From DASPSR01 sp035498715 (lineage in GTDB: Bacteria; Nitrospirota; UBA9217): a DNA stretch of 64,000 nt. The position numbers and the translations under genes were made by a program. The notes below the pieces were generated by a model. It did no database searches. It saw only the letters and a program-made list of their open reading frames with translations, and had not been told where the DNA came from. This document shows positions 33,497 to 42,341 of the stretch, piece by piece. Every line of letters starts with the position of its first letter. The stretch's first letter is position 1. The DNA is taken from contig DATJZV010000158.1 in assembly GCA_035498715.1 (NCBI GenBank), positions 1 through 64,000 on the forward strand, read 5' to 3'.

Positions 33497-34341
33497 AGAC
33501 CGAGCTTGAATGCCTGCCATGCTTTTTCGGGCAGATAACGCGTACGCTGAATTACGCAGGAGTGAACGGCGACCGCTTACGCAGCATTCTCCGCAAAGCC
33601 GAGGAGATAATCGCGCGTGCTTCTTTAGACGAGGTTCCTGCACGGACCACCACGCGTATCCACCGGATCCTGCGTGAAGAGACCGGAGTCGATCCGTATA
33701 AACAGGTGAAGGACTCCTATAATCGCATTGCGCTCGAAAGGTTGACGCGACTGAGGAGTATGGCCGCTGAGATGCCAGACCGTCTCGAAGGCGGCGTGCG
33801 CATCGCCATAGCCGGGAATGTGATCGACTTCGGCATTTACGAGAGCGTTGATCTGGACCGTTCCCTGTCAGAATCGTTTGTCCTGCCGTTATCCTCAAGC
33901 GACTACCATAATTTTGCGCAAGCCGTAGCCAACGCTCGGCGAATCCTCTATCTCTGCGACAACGCGGGAGAGATCGTATTCGACCGTGTCCTGATCGAGA
34001 CGCTGCGCGACAGGGGGAAGGATGTGACCGCTGTAGTCAAGGGTTCTCCGGTAATCAACGATGCCACGCTTGACGATGCCTCAACCGCAGGGCTCACAGA
34101 GTGTGCGGTGGTCATCGACAACGGCAATGACGGCATCGGTACGCTGCTTGAAGCATGCTCTCAGCAGTTCATGGACGCGTACCGGTCCGCTGATCTGATA
34201 ATAAGCAAGGGACAAGCCAATTACGAAACGCTTGTGCAGGAGAAAGATGCGCGGACATTCTTTCTCTTTAAGGTCAAATGCCCTGTCGTGGCCAGGGTCC
34301 TCAACAGAGTGAACGGAGATATTGCGCTGATGGGGAACTAA
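33493..34341 (+). CDS. DUF89/ARMT1-family damage-control phosphatase-like protein
   Basis: 282 residues from a GTG that overlaps the purE stop. The N-terminus CLPCFFGQITRTL and the metal-site segments YLCDNAGEIVFDRVLIE (Asp and Asn), VVKGSPVINDAT and IISKGQANYETL are those of the DUF89 family. Members are metal-dependent phosphatases that remove damaged or excess phosphometabolites. Bacterial and archaeal members begin with a CxxC like the one here. Overlap with purE suggests coupled translation and perhaps clearing of a purine-pathway sugar phosphate, but that is only inference. The frame is open from 33445, which would place the start inside the purE tail. Confidence 0.88.
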   Translation: MKTELECLPCFFGQITRTLNYAGVNGDRLRSILRKAEEIIARASLDEVPARTTTRIHRILREETGVDPYKQVKDSYNRIALERLTRLRSMAAEMPDRLEGGVRIAIAGNVIDFGIYESVDLDRSLSESFVLPLSSSDYHNFAQAVANARRILYLCDNAGEIVFDRVLIETLRDRGKDVTAVVKGSPVINDATLDDASTAGLTECAVVIDNGNDGIGTLLEACSQQFMDAYRSADLIISKGQANYETLVQEKDARTFFLFKVKCPVVARVLNRVNGDIALMGN

Positions 34342-34420
34342 TGCAAGTGCGGAGTGTGGAGCAAGAAGAATTAAATGAGATCAAAGTAGTTCCGCATGTC
34401 GAACCCCGCTTTGGTGAGAA

Positions 34421-35050
34421 ATGACCGCGGAGATAATCAAGGTTGACCCTGCACATCCTCAGCTAGCATTCTCTCGCTGCAAGAACGTGATATCCCGTGG
34501 CGGGGTGATCGCGTACCCGACTGATACGTTTTATGGGCTTGGCGCCGATCCAAAAAATCCCGTCGCGGTGAAAAGGCTCTTTGAGATCAAAGGCAGGAAG
34601 GCTGATCAGCCCATATTGCTCCTGATAGCAAAATCCGATGATGTCAAGATGTGGACGGCAGGGATCAACCCTGCATCGGAGAATCTCATGAAGACGTTCT
34701 GGCCGGGGCCTCTCACGCTCGTATTCAAGGCTGGGGCGGAAGTGCTCCGCGAACTTACTGCGGGAACGGGCACAATCGGGCTCAGAGTCCCTGGGAACGA
34801 GCTTACGCGCAGCCTGCTCGATTTTCTGGGCATCGCGCTGACGGGCACGAGCGCAAATGTCGCAGGAGAATCGAGCCCGCAGACGGCAGAGGAGGCAGCG
34901 GCTACGCTGGGGAACACGGTTGATCTGATCCTCGACGGAGGCAGGACCGCCGGTGGCCGGCCTTCGACCGTGGTGGATGTAAGTACCGGTCAAGCGCTTG
35001 TGCTGCGTGAGGGAGCGCTCCCGCTTAAAGATATTCCCTCAAGGGGATGA
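34421..35050 (+). CDS. tsaC: L-threonylcarbamoyladenylate synthase (YrdC domain)
   Basis: 209 residues with a single YrdC domain and no Sua5 extension. The enzyme makes threonylcarbamoyl-AMP for t6A37 of tRNAs. It shows GGVIAYPTDTFYGLGADP, then IKGRKADQPILLLI (the KxR and Ser/Lys binding motif), WPGPLTLVF, TIGLRVPG, LTGTSANVAGESSP and the final GGRPSTVVDVS. The ATG is the first in frame; the upstream region includes TGGTGAG. It is monocistronic in appearance, between the DUF89 and phoH genes. Confidence 0.93.
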   Translation: MTAEIIKVDPAHPQLAFSRCKNVISRGGVIAYPTDTFYGLGADPKNPVAVKRLFEIKGRKADQPILLLIAKSDDVKMWTAGINPASENLMKTFWPGPLTLVFKAGAEVLRELTAGTGTIGLRVPGNELTRSLLDFLGIALTGTSANVAGESSPQTAEEAAATLGNTVDLILDGGRTAGGRPSTVVDVSTGQALVLREGALPLKDIPSRG

Positions 35051-35140
35051 GTGAAAATACTCCTAACGGAGGATGACGAGCATACAGTTGGAGAGGCAAA
35101 GAGCGATGAAGAGGCCGGAATTTAAGAAAGCGGTGAAATA

Positions 35141-36460
35141 ATGAAAAAAACATTTGTAATTGATACCAATGTTCTGCTTCATGACCCTCACGCGATATTT
35201 TCATTCGAGGACAATGACATAATCATTCCAATTGTCGTGATCGAGGAACTGGACAAGTTCAAGAAGGGCATAGACGAAATCGGCAGAAACGCGCGTCAAG
35301 TCTCGCGAATCCTCGATGAACTGCGGCATAAAGGGAAGCTTTCCCAGGGAGTCGAACTCGATGGCGGGGGGAGCTTATGCGTCGAACTCAACCACCAATC
35401 GGCTGATCGCCTGCCGACTGAACTCGTGGCAGACAAGGCGGACAATCGCATTCTCGCTACCGCACTCAACCTTATGCACGACAAACGGCCGGTGGTCCTC
35501 GTGACCAAGGACACGAACCTCCGCATAAAGGCGGATGCTCTCGGTTTGAAAGCGGAAGATTTCGAAACAGATAATATTTCATTTGACAAGCTTTATTCAG
35601 GAGAAACGGAACTAGAGGTAGATCCGGGAACAATCGATGAATTTTACGCAAGGGGAGAACTCACGCCTCCTCCCGGTACCAAGCTTTTACCGAACGAGTT
35701 TGCATTACTCAAGAACAGCGCCAACCCGTCACAAACTGCATTAGCGAGGTATAAACAACAAAAGAACGTCCTCGTTCCCATCGTGAGTGTCAAGCACGGT
35801 GTGTGGGGAATTAATGCTCGGAACAAGCAGCAGCAGTTTGCCCTCGACCTACTCCTGAACGACGAAATCAGTCTAGTGACGCTCGTAGGCAAGGCCGGTA
35901 CTGGCAAGACGCTCCTAGCGTTAGCCGCAGGCCTTGAAAGGACCATTGAAAGCCGGGCGTTCCAGCGACTCGTGGTTTCGCGCCCTGTGTTCCCGCTTGG
36001 CAAGGACATCGGGTTCCTGCCCGGCGACATCGAGGAGAAGCTCCGGCCCTGGATGCAGCCTATCCGTGATAACCTTGACTTTCTTATGGGTGCATCGACC
36101 GTGTCTGGACGCGCAAAAGGAAAGAAAGACCTCCAGGGACTCTTCGATCTTGGCATGATCGAGGTGGAACCGCTTACCTATATCCGCGGACGGAGCATGC
36201 CGAACCAGTATCTTATCGTGGACGAGGCCCAGAACCTTACGCCGCACGAGATCAAAACGATCATCACTCGCGCGGGCGAAGGCACTAAAGTGATACTCAC
36301 AGGGGATAACCAGCAAATCGATAACCCATATATAAATTCTTCGAGCTCCGGCCTTTCCTTTGTCGTTGATCGCTTTAAGGAAGAGCCCATTTCCGGACAT
36401 ATTACGCTTACCAAGGGCGAACGCTCTGAGCTTGCGGAACTTGCATCAACTTTGTTGTGA
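35141..36460 (+). CDS. PIN-PhoH (PhoH2-type) RNase-helicase/ATPase
   Basis: 439 residues, a fusion of a PIN nuclease domain (about 1-130; FVIDTNVLLHDPHAIF and ATALNLM, with acidic residues of the metal site) and a PhoH P-loop ATPase (about 220-435). In the ATPase: VGKAGTGKTLLAL, VSRPVFPLGKDIGFLPG, LIVDEAQNLTPHE and LTGDNQQID. PhoH2 proteins unwind and cut RNA in an ATP-dependent way. Length and layout match PhoH2/YlaK. There is no clear Shine-Dalgarno. It is followed by about 390 bp without a firm gene. Confidence 0.93.
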   Translation: MKKTFVIDTNVLLHDPHAIFSFEDNDIIIPIVVIEELDKFKKGIDEIGRNARQVSRILDELRHKGKLSQGVELDGGGSLCVELNHQSADRLPTELVADKADNRILATALNLMHDKRPVVLVTKDTNLRIKADALGLKAEDFETDNISFDKLYSGETELEVDPGTIDEFYARGELTPPPGTKLLPNEFALLKNSANPSQTALARYKQQKNVLVPIVSVKHGVWGINARNKQQQFALDLLLNDEISLVTLVGKAGTGKTLLALAAGLERTIESRAFQRLVVSRPVFPLGKDIGFLPGDIEEKLRPWMQPIRDNLDFLMGASTVSGRAKGKKDLQGLFDLGMIEVEPLTYIRGRSMPNQYLIVDEAQNLTPHEIKTIITRAGEGTKVILTGDNQQIDNPYINSSSSGLSFVVDRFKEEPISGHITLTKGERSELAELASTLL

Positions 36461-36848
36461 AAAGGAGATATAATATGCCATTGCCCCTTGACAGCTTCGC
36501 CTCAAGAGGGGGGCAGTCGCTGCTATTCTCCCATCATGCCGCCCTGCAAATGCCCTGGCCAGGCAGCCGGCCGTGCTACCACGTGCGTGAGCTTGTCGAG
36601 CTGTTTCTTGGCCAGGACTTCCCGAATGCTGTTTTGACATCGCTGCGTGCCAGCATCATCTGCATGCTCAGGCTGAATATGGTAAGGAGTTCATCAGCAT
36701 TTGACATATTGCACCATGAGGGCGATCTGACATTGCACTAAAGTAAATCAAATAAAAAAACGAACAAATCTCTCAGCTCTGGATGTTCTGTTTTTCTTAG
36801 AGCAGATTCTGCAGTATGATATTCACTGATGAAAGAGGGAGGGCAATC
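36461..36848. other. 388-bp gap without a firm gene
   Basis: A plus-strand frame 36475-36741 (88 aa) has AAAAGGAG before its ATG but reads like non-coding translation. The opposite strand (about 36525-36700) also has a protein-like stretch (SIREVLAKKQLDKLTHVVA) with no start signal. Each argues against the other, so neither is called. I see no terminator for phoH here. Confidence 0.3.
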
Positions 36849-37067
36849 ATGAGCAAAGTGTCCCTGAATGTTCAAAAGCAGTTCTGCGAGGAATGTTCTC
36901 TTGCGCTCCGCAGATTCATAGGAGGGATGGAGGGCGTAGAATCGATAGAGGTCCAAAACGGGAAGATAGAGATCGGATATGATTCTTCAAAGATTGAAGA
37001 AGATTTCCTGAAGAAACTTTCAAAGGACAGCATCGAGAAGCTTGGATATAAGCTGCTCGATCATTGA
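36849..37067 (+). CDS. Small CxxC protein, heavy-metal-associated (HMA)-like fold
   Basis: 72 residues. The pattern is that of an HMA/copper-chaperone-type ferredoxin-like fold: strand (KVSLNVQKQ), the metal-binding FCEECS with Cys13 and Cys16, a helix (LALRRFIGGMEGVES), strand (IEVQNGKIEIGYD) and a second helix. The usual GMxCxxC is replaced by QFCEEC. GGGAGGG sits 5 nt before the ATG, which fixes the start inside a longer open frame from 36816. A terminator follows directly, so it is the end of its unit. It may bind a soft metal or act as a regulatory domain. Confidence 0.75.
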   Translation: MSKVSLNVQKQFCEECSLALRRFIGGMEGVESIEVQNGKIEIGYDSSKIEEDFLKKLSKDSIEKLGYKLLDH

Positions 37068-37073
37068 GATTCT

Positions 37074-37096
37074 CCCCGACCTGCGGGTGGGGTTTT
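37074..37096 (+). terminator. Rho-independent terminator after the HMA-like gene
   Basis: CCCC-G-ACC pairs with GGT-GGGG (one bulge) across a short loop, followed by TTTT. Confidence 0.65.
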
Positions 37097-37221
37097 ACGG
37101 CGCAAATTGATAATGTCTAAAAAAACCCGAATCATCATCCGTATTCATTCCGTCCTGGTGATCTGCCAGAAAAATGCCCTTCCAACGGCGCTGAGAGCGA
37201 GCGCAACGAACGCAAAACACC

Positions 37222-37251
37222 TTGACAGCGCTCATACCAATGTGTTAGTTT
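37222..37251 (+). promoter_or_regulatory. resB: Possible promoter of resB-ccsA
   Basis: TTGACA (37222-37227), 18 nt, then a weak -10 TAGTTT (37246-37251). The resB start is 34 nt further on. Confidence 0.45.
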
Positions 37252-37285
37252 AATAAGAATGTGTTCGCTTTCGGGAGGTTGATCG

Positions 37286-38794
37286 TTGGAAAACAAAAAG
37301 GGTATCGTAGAAATCATCGCGGAGAAAGTCTGGAAGTTCTTTTCGTCAGTGAAGCTCGCCGTTGTGCTGCTCATCATTCTGGCGATCGTATCGGTCATCG
37401 GTACGGTGATCCAGCAAAATGAGGCACCGGAGAGGTATCTGCAGGAATACAGCAGGACCACGGTGGATCTGTTCGAGATGGTTGGGTTATTCGACATGTA
37501 CCATACCTGGTGGTTCGTGCTCCTCCTCTTCCTATTGACGGCAAACCTTACGATCTGCACGCTCGACCGTTTTCCCCACACCTGGAAAATCGTGACGACG
37601 CCGCTCAAACCGATTGACGACGACGGGTTGAAGGCTGTGCCGTTCAAAAAAGAGATATCCTTCAAAGGCGGCATGGACAATGCCCGGGAACATGCTATGA
37701 AGGTGATCGGGTCGCGGGGTTACCGTATTGTCGAATCCCGGGGGGCCGACGTGCATCACCTCATGACGCAGAAAGGCCTCTACAGCCGTTTCGGCGTGTA
37801 TATCACCCATGTCAGCATCCTGCTTATCTTCATAGGTTCTTTGATTGGTGCCTTTTTCGGTTTCAAAGCGTTCCTCAACCTGCCCGAGGGCGAGGCTACG
37901 AAGGTCGCCTATCTCAGGAACGAGCCCATGTGGGACAAGCTTATGGCCGCGTTGGGCATAGCCGAGAGCCCGGTGATTCTCAACCCCGAGGTCGGCATAC
38001 CAGCCATGCCTCTCGGCTATTTTGTGCGGTGCGATAGTTTTGATGTCGATTACTACGTGAGCCCTTCGGGGATGCCGACGGGCATGCCCTCGGAATATCA
38101 TAGTACCCTGAGCGTTTTCGATCTGAACGGACAGAAAATCTTCGATAAACGCATTCGGGTAAATGACCCGCTGACCTACCACGGCATTACTTTCTATCAG
38201 TCGAGCTATGGAACCTTGCCAAATGCCCGCGGAAAGATCCTTCTGAACATCCGTCCAAAAAACGATCCCCAGGCTCGTGGTGAAACGATCAGCTTTGATC
38301 CGGGGCAGTCTATTTATGTGCCTTCTATAGACCGCACAGTCAAAGCGCTTAATTTCGTACCCTACGCGGTGCGAAATCCCGCAACGGGAGAGGTGATGCT
38401 TTACGAAAGTGAGCGTGACGAGTATGTCAATCCAGCAGTTCAAATAGAAGTTTACAAAGGCAAGTCGCCAATTTATAAAACTATTGTGATGAAAACCGAC
38501 CCGGGCCAGCCCGACATGCCAGAGAATTACGTAATCAGCTACCGGGGCTATTGGGGGGCGAGGTACACCGGCCTTCAGGTTACCAAGGATCCGGGCGTCT
38601 GGATTGTCTATACCGGCTTCATCATGCTCTGCATAGGTCCGCTCGTGGCTTTCTTCGGTTCTCATAAAAAGCTCTGGGTACGGATCCTGGACCGGAAGGG
38701 CCAGACCGTAGTTACTGTTGCCGGTTCAGCCAACAAGAACCGCTTGGGATTTGAGCGTGACTTCAATAAGATAGTGGAAGATATTTCTGCATAA
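37286..38794 (+). CDS. resB: ResB-like cytochrome c biogenesis protein
   Basis: 502 residues, the apocytochrome c chaperone/heme-handling partner of CcsA in system II maturation. Three N-terminal transmembrane segments are visible: SSVKLAVVLLIILAIVSVIG (about 17-36), WWFVLLLFLLTANLTIC (about 75-92) and VYITHVSILLIFIGSLIGAF (about 170-190). A large periplasmic domain follows, and a fourth segment near 440-462 (WIVYTGFIMLCIGPLVAFF) includes the tail. The start is TTG, 8 nt after GGGAGG. ccsA follows 16 nt downstream, the usual order for this two-gene system. Confidence 0.92.
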   Translation: MENKKGIVEIIAEKVWKFFSSVKLAVVLLIILAIVSVIGTVIQQNEAPERYLQEYSRTTVDLFEMVGLFDMYHTWWFVLLLFLLTANLTICTLDRFPHTWKIVTTPLKPIDDDGLKAVPFKKEISFKGGMDNAREHAMKVIGSRGYRIVESRGADVHHLMTQKGLYSRFGVYITHVSILLIFIGSLIGAFFGFKAFLNLPEGEATKVAYLRNEPMWDKLMAALGIAESPVILNPEVGIPAMPLGYFVRCDSFDVDYYVSPSGMPTGMPSEYHSTLSVFDLNGQKIFDKRIRVNDPLTYHGITFYQSSYGTLPNARGKILLNIRPKNDPQARGETISFDPGQSIYVPSIDRTVKALNFVPYAVRNPATGEVMLYESERDEYVNPAVQIEVYKGKSPIYKTIVMKTDPGQPDMPENYVISYRGYWGARYTGLQVTKDPGVWIVYTGFIMLCIGPLVAFFGSHKKLWVRILDRKGQTVVTVAGSANKNRLGFERDFNKIVEDISA

Positions 38795-38810
38795 CTTTTC
38801 GGAGGGATAG

Positions 38811-40055
38811 ATGAAAAGCTCCTTACTCTTTAACATTGCAACATTATCATATCTCGTGGCCATGGTGCTCTATATAAGTTACCTTGCGTTCAAAAAGAAC
38901 GGTATTGGCAAGGCCGCCTCGGGCGTTACGTATTTCGGTCTTGTCGTCCAGACGATCGCCCTGCTTCTGCGGTGGCGCGAATCATACCAGATGGATATCG
39001 GGAGAGTGCCGCTGTCCAATCTGTATGAATCACTGGTGTTCTTCACCTGGAGCATGGTGCTCATCTACGTCATCGTTGAGTACAAGTACAAGACACGGGC
39101 ATTCGGCGCTTTCGTGATGCCCGTGGCCTTTCTTGCTCTTGCATTCATCAATGTTTCCGGCGTCAGCGCCGAGATCACGCCTCTGGTGCCGGCGCTTAAA
39201 AGCAACTGGCTTTTTTACCATGTCATGATAAGCTTCCTCGGCTATGCCGCATTCGGTGTGGCATTTGCAATCAGCATGATCTATCTCCTTATGGATACCG
39301 AGGATAGGGGGCCCGCCGTAAACCTTGCGTATGCCCTAGGGGCGATCATAGTCCTGGCTCCCCTCGGATATTACATGGCGGGTCTTGGCGAGAGGATGAA
39401 GACCGCGTTCTGGCTGGGAATCGGCGTGCTCATACTCATATGGTTCATCTACTTGATCGTGGCTGGGGCGAAGAACAGACCTCAGGTCTTTTTGTTCTGG
39501 TCACTCTGCGTGACTCTCGCAATTGGGTTGCTTGCGGCGATGGCTATCGATTTTTTCTATTTGATCACCTTGAAGCACCTTGCAGCCGGGGAGTCGTTCA
39601 AAAAGCACATGTTCGAATCGACTTTTCTCAATCCCTCGGTCGGCATCACTCTCGTCAGCTGGGCGGCAGTTATGGGGCTGTTTGGCCTCGTATGGTCGCA
39701 GGGAATGAGGCTTAAAAACTTGCTGAAGCAGTATATGCCCGCCCAAGACCAGCTCGATGATGTGACTTACCGCATGATTGCCATTGGTTGGCCCCTCCTG
39801 ACCGGTGGTATCATCACCGGAGCGGTTTGGGCAAACAGCGCGTGGGGCACCTATTGGGGCTGGGACCCCAAAGAGACATGGTCGCTCATCACCTGGTTTA
39901 TCTATGCCATCTATCTTCATGCCCGGTATGTTCGCGGATGGAAGGGAACTCAGATGGCTGTGATTTCGGCAGTCGGTTTTCTGGCGGTAATATTCACGTA
40001 TCTGGGGGTGAATCTGGTGCTTTCCGGCCTCCATTCATACGGGGGGATGAACTAG
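38811..40055 (+). CDS. ccsA: CcsA/ResC-type heme exporter and cytochrome c synthase subunit
   Basis: 414 residues, polytopic. The hallmark tryptophan-rich WWD segment is WGTYWGWDPKETWSLITWF, preceded by ITGAVWAN and followed by YAIYLHARY, with heme-axial histidines in the flanking helices. Ten or so transmembrane segments are seen. It handles heme and, with ResB, ligates it to CxxCH apocytochromes outside the membrane. GGAGGG lies 5 nt before the ATG. A strong hairpin closes the unit at 40133. The gene pair shows the organism makes c-type cytochromes. Confidence 0.94.
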   Translation: MKSSLLFNIATLSYLVAMVLYISYLAFKKNGIGKAASGVTYFGLVVQTIALLLRWRESYQMDIGRVPLSNLYESLVFFTWSMVLIYVIVEYKYKTRAFGAFVMPVAFLALAFINVSGVSAEITPLVPALKSNWLFYHVMISFLGYAAFGVAFAISMIYLLMDTEDRGPAVNLAYALGAIIVLAPLGYYMAGLGERMKTAFWLGIGVLILIWFIYLIVAGAKNRPQVFLFWSLCVTLAIGLLAAMAIDFFYLITLKHLAAGESFKKHMFESTFLNPSVGITLVSWAAVMGLFGLVWSQGMRLKNLLKQYMPAQDQLDDVTYRMIAIGWPLLTGGIITGAVWANSAWGTYWGWDPKETWSLITWFIYAIYLHARYVRGWKGTQMAVISAVGFLAVIFTYLGVNLVLSGLHSYGGMN

Positions 40056-40132
40056 AAAGATTGCCCCGGGCTCATCTCAGCCGGTTTGCGTCATCGCACT
40101 GTAGAGTGTTAACTTTAGTTGCAACTTCACTT

Positions 40133-40165
40133 GCCGGTTAAAATGACCTTTTAACCGGCGATTTT
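40133..40165 (+). terminator. Terminator after ccsA
   Basis: GCCGGTTAAAA and TTTTAACCGGC form an 11-bp perfect stem with a 5-nt loop, followed by GATTTTATTC. The A-run on the 5' side could let it work in both directions. Confidence 0.75.
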
Positions 40166-40326
40166 ATTCTCGCCTTTTTTCTTCATAAGCTGAGAAAGCT
40201 TTTAGTGGCGTTTTTCCCTTATTGTGCTGTCTACGCTAAAATGCGGATCAATGCGGTCCTATGCTATACTATAAGTAAGACAACTGGAGTATAATTTGCT
40301 AAGGGTAAAACCACAGGGGGTGTTCT

Positions 40327-40713
40327 ATGAGAGCGTTTGCCTGCAAAAGCTTGGGAAATAAATGTACTTGGAAACATATTGCTAAAACAGAGGAACTGCT
40401 TACCGATATCGTGGCTGTCCACCTGAGAGATGTTCATGGAGTCAATTCAATCACTCCGGAACTGGTTGGTAAGATTAAAAATGCCTTTAGCAATCCAACT
40501 CCTATTGAGGCAAAAGGGGCGGAGAATCTTGTCCTGAAGGAATTCGCCTGCAAAGACCTTGGTAATAAGTGCGACTGGAAGTATGTTGCGCAGACCGAGG
40601 AATTAATTGTTGACGGAGTAGCCGTTCATGCACGCGAGTTTCATGGGATCAAGGAATTTACACCGGAGATGGCAGTAAAAGTAAAGCAGCTATCCCATGA
40701 GTGGAGAGGGTAA
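40327..40713 (+). CDS. Tandem DUF1059 protein
   Basis: 128 residues consisting of two copies of the small DUF1059 domain joined by about 16 residues. Copy 1 (1-54) begins FACKSLGNKCTWKHIAKTEE and copy 2 (about 70-126) begins FACKDLGNKCDWKYVAQTEE; both go on to VAVHxRxxHG and a final TPE helix. Each copy keeps the two Cys and the His of the family, which may bind metal. DUF1059 proteins are normally single-domain, so this is an internal duplication. AGGGGG precedes the ATG and a TATAAT stands about 35 nt upstream without a clear -35. Function unknown. Confidence 0.85.
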   Translation: MRAFACKSLGNKCTWKHIAKTEELLTDIVAVHLRDVHGVNSITPELVGKIKNAFSNPTPIEAKGAENLVLKEFACKDLGNKCDWKYVAQTEELIVDGVAVHAREFHGIKEFTPEMAVKVKQLSHEWRG

Positions 40714-40738
40714 GTGAACGGACCTTCTGCCCTCTGGG

Positions 40739-42331
40739 TTACCGCGTTACGGTTATTTCTACACGCTTGTCGATGGAATAGAGAGGATGGATCTTGAAAT
40801 CCTTGACCCAGGGCTGGATGACGAAATAATCTGCCTTATGCCACATGAATACCCATGGGGCGTTTTTTATGATGCGATCCTCTGCTTCGCGGTAGAGTCG
40901 GTATCGCTGTTTTTCGTTCATGGTACGCTGGGCGGTCTCGATGAGCCGGTCAAGCTCCGGATCCATGCAGCGTGTACGGTTTCCTCCGGAACCCACGCTT
41001 GCTGAGTGAAAGAGCGGATAAAGGAAATTCTCCGGATCAGGATAGTCAGCCCACCACGACAGCCAGAACGCATCCGGCTCTCCTTCATTTACTGCGTGTT
41101 TTAAGGCACTCCAGTCAAGCTGGGTTATTTCGACCTTGAGACCCACTTTTGTCAGGTAGTTTTGAATAACCTCGATGATATCGAGGACTTCCACATCTGG
41201 GGTGATATAAATTTTGACCGTGGCCCCTTCAGCACCAGCCTCCCGTATCAATGCTTTTGCCTTCTCAGGGTCGTAGCTGTATCCTGCCACAGCGCGGGTC
41301 AGTGTCCTGGACTTCCACAGTTCCGACGGTATCGGTCCGACAGCAAGCGTGCCCCGTTTCTCGAAAACTGTGTTCAGAATGTGCTGTCGATCGATTGCCA
41401 TGTTCACGGCTCGCCGCACACGCACATCGTTGAAAGGTGGTCGGGTGCAGTTCAAACCAAGATAATAAATATTCAGACCCGGTCTGCCGAACACCAGATC
41501 ACGCCATGCGGGATCGGTCGTATAACGCCGATACTCCGAGGAGGGGATCAGGAGCACATCAAGGTGTCCGGTCTCGAATTCTACGACCGCCGTGAGGTCT
41601 TCCGGGATAACGCGGTAGTAAATCCCGTTCAACTTCGGTTTTCCGTCAAAGTAATCTTCCCTCGCCGTGAGCATGAGATACTGCCCGTGCTTCCACTCCG
41701 TAAGGACATAGGGGCCACTCCCGATGGGGTGCGTTCCGAAGTCCTGGCCAAGCCGTTCCACCTCTTCGCGGGGAACCACGTAGGCTGTTGTCATAGCAAG
41801 AAGTGACAAGAACGGCCCAAAAGGTTTATCGAGCTTGAGTACGAGCGTATGGTCATCCACCACATGAATGCCTGATATTGCTGCTGCCCTGCCATCGATG
41901 AAATCGTTTGCTCCCTCGATCTTATCGAGCACCCAGGTGAGGGGGGCCTTTGTCTTCGGCGTAAGCACGCGCTCGAAAGAATATTCGAAGTCACGGGCCG
42001 TGACCTTTCTTCCATTGCTGAACCTGGCGTCATGCCGGAGGCGAAACGTATACGTGAGCTGGTCTTCAGAAAGACGCCACGAGCGTGCAATGTCCGCGAT
42101 GATGTCAAGATTTTCATTGAAGCGAACAAGGCCATTAAACAACTTCGCGGCTATACCGCCGCCCTGGACATCGGTTATGAGCGCGGGGTCGAGCGTTGTG
42201 GGATTGCTGTTAAGCCGTAGATAAAGGTAGCCGGGGAGTCGTCCATCATCTGTCCTGTGGCAGCCACCGGCGGGTATGATAAGCAGGGGAATGAGTATGA
42301 GGCCAAGAAGAGAAGCGTATTTCCTGGCCAT
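40739..42331 (-). CDS. Peptide/nickel-type ABC transporter solute-binding lipoprotein
   Basis: About 530 residues of solute-binding protein family 5 (OppA/DppA-like). The signal region ends in IPAGGC, a lipobox, so it is anchored to the membrane. Family features: LNSNPTTLDPALITDVQG near the N-terminus, YTFRLRHDARFSNGRKVTA, GSGPYVLTEW, VRRAVNMAIDRQ and a C-terminal PWVFMWHKADYFVIQP. The frame runs further upstream, but ATG 42331 is 10 nt after the stop of the amidotransferase gene and gives the clean signal. No permease or ATPase genes are in the window, so it may work with a transporter encoded elsewhere. The substrate is probably a peptide, not proven. Confidence 0.9.
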   Translation of the reverse strand: MARKYASLLGLILIPLLIIPAGGCHRTDDGRLPGYLYLRLNSNPTTLDPALITDVQGGGIAAKLFNGLVRFNENLDIIADIARSWRLSEDQLTYTFRLRHDARFSNGRKVTARDFEYSFERVLTPKTKAPLTWVLDKIEGANDFIDGRAAAISGIHVVDDHTLVLKLDKPFGPFLSLLAMTTAYVVPREEVERLGQDFGTHPIGSGPYVLTEWKHGQYLMLTAREDYFDGKPKLNGIYYRVIPEDLTAVVEFETGHLDVLLIPSSEYRRYTTDPAWRDLVFGRPGLNIYYLGLNCTRPPFNDVRVRRAVNMAIDRQHILNTVFEKRGTLAVGPIPSELWKSRTLTRAVAGYSYDPEKAKALIREAGAEGATVKIYITPDVEVLDIIEVIQNYLTKVGLKVEITQLDWSALKHAVNEGEPDAFWLSWWADYPDPENFLYPLFHSASVGSGGNRTRCMDPELDRLIETAQRTMNEKQRYRLYREAEDRIIKNAPWVFMWHKADYFVIQPWVKDFKIHPLYSIDKRVEITVTR

Positions 42332-42341
42332 GGTGCGAGGA

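Noticed and set aside
36475..36741. 88-codon plus-strand frame after phoH with AAAAGGAG before its ATG
   Set aside because: Composition reads like non-coding translation and an equally plausible stretch lies on the opposite strand; support is too weak to call a gene.
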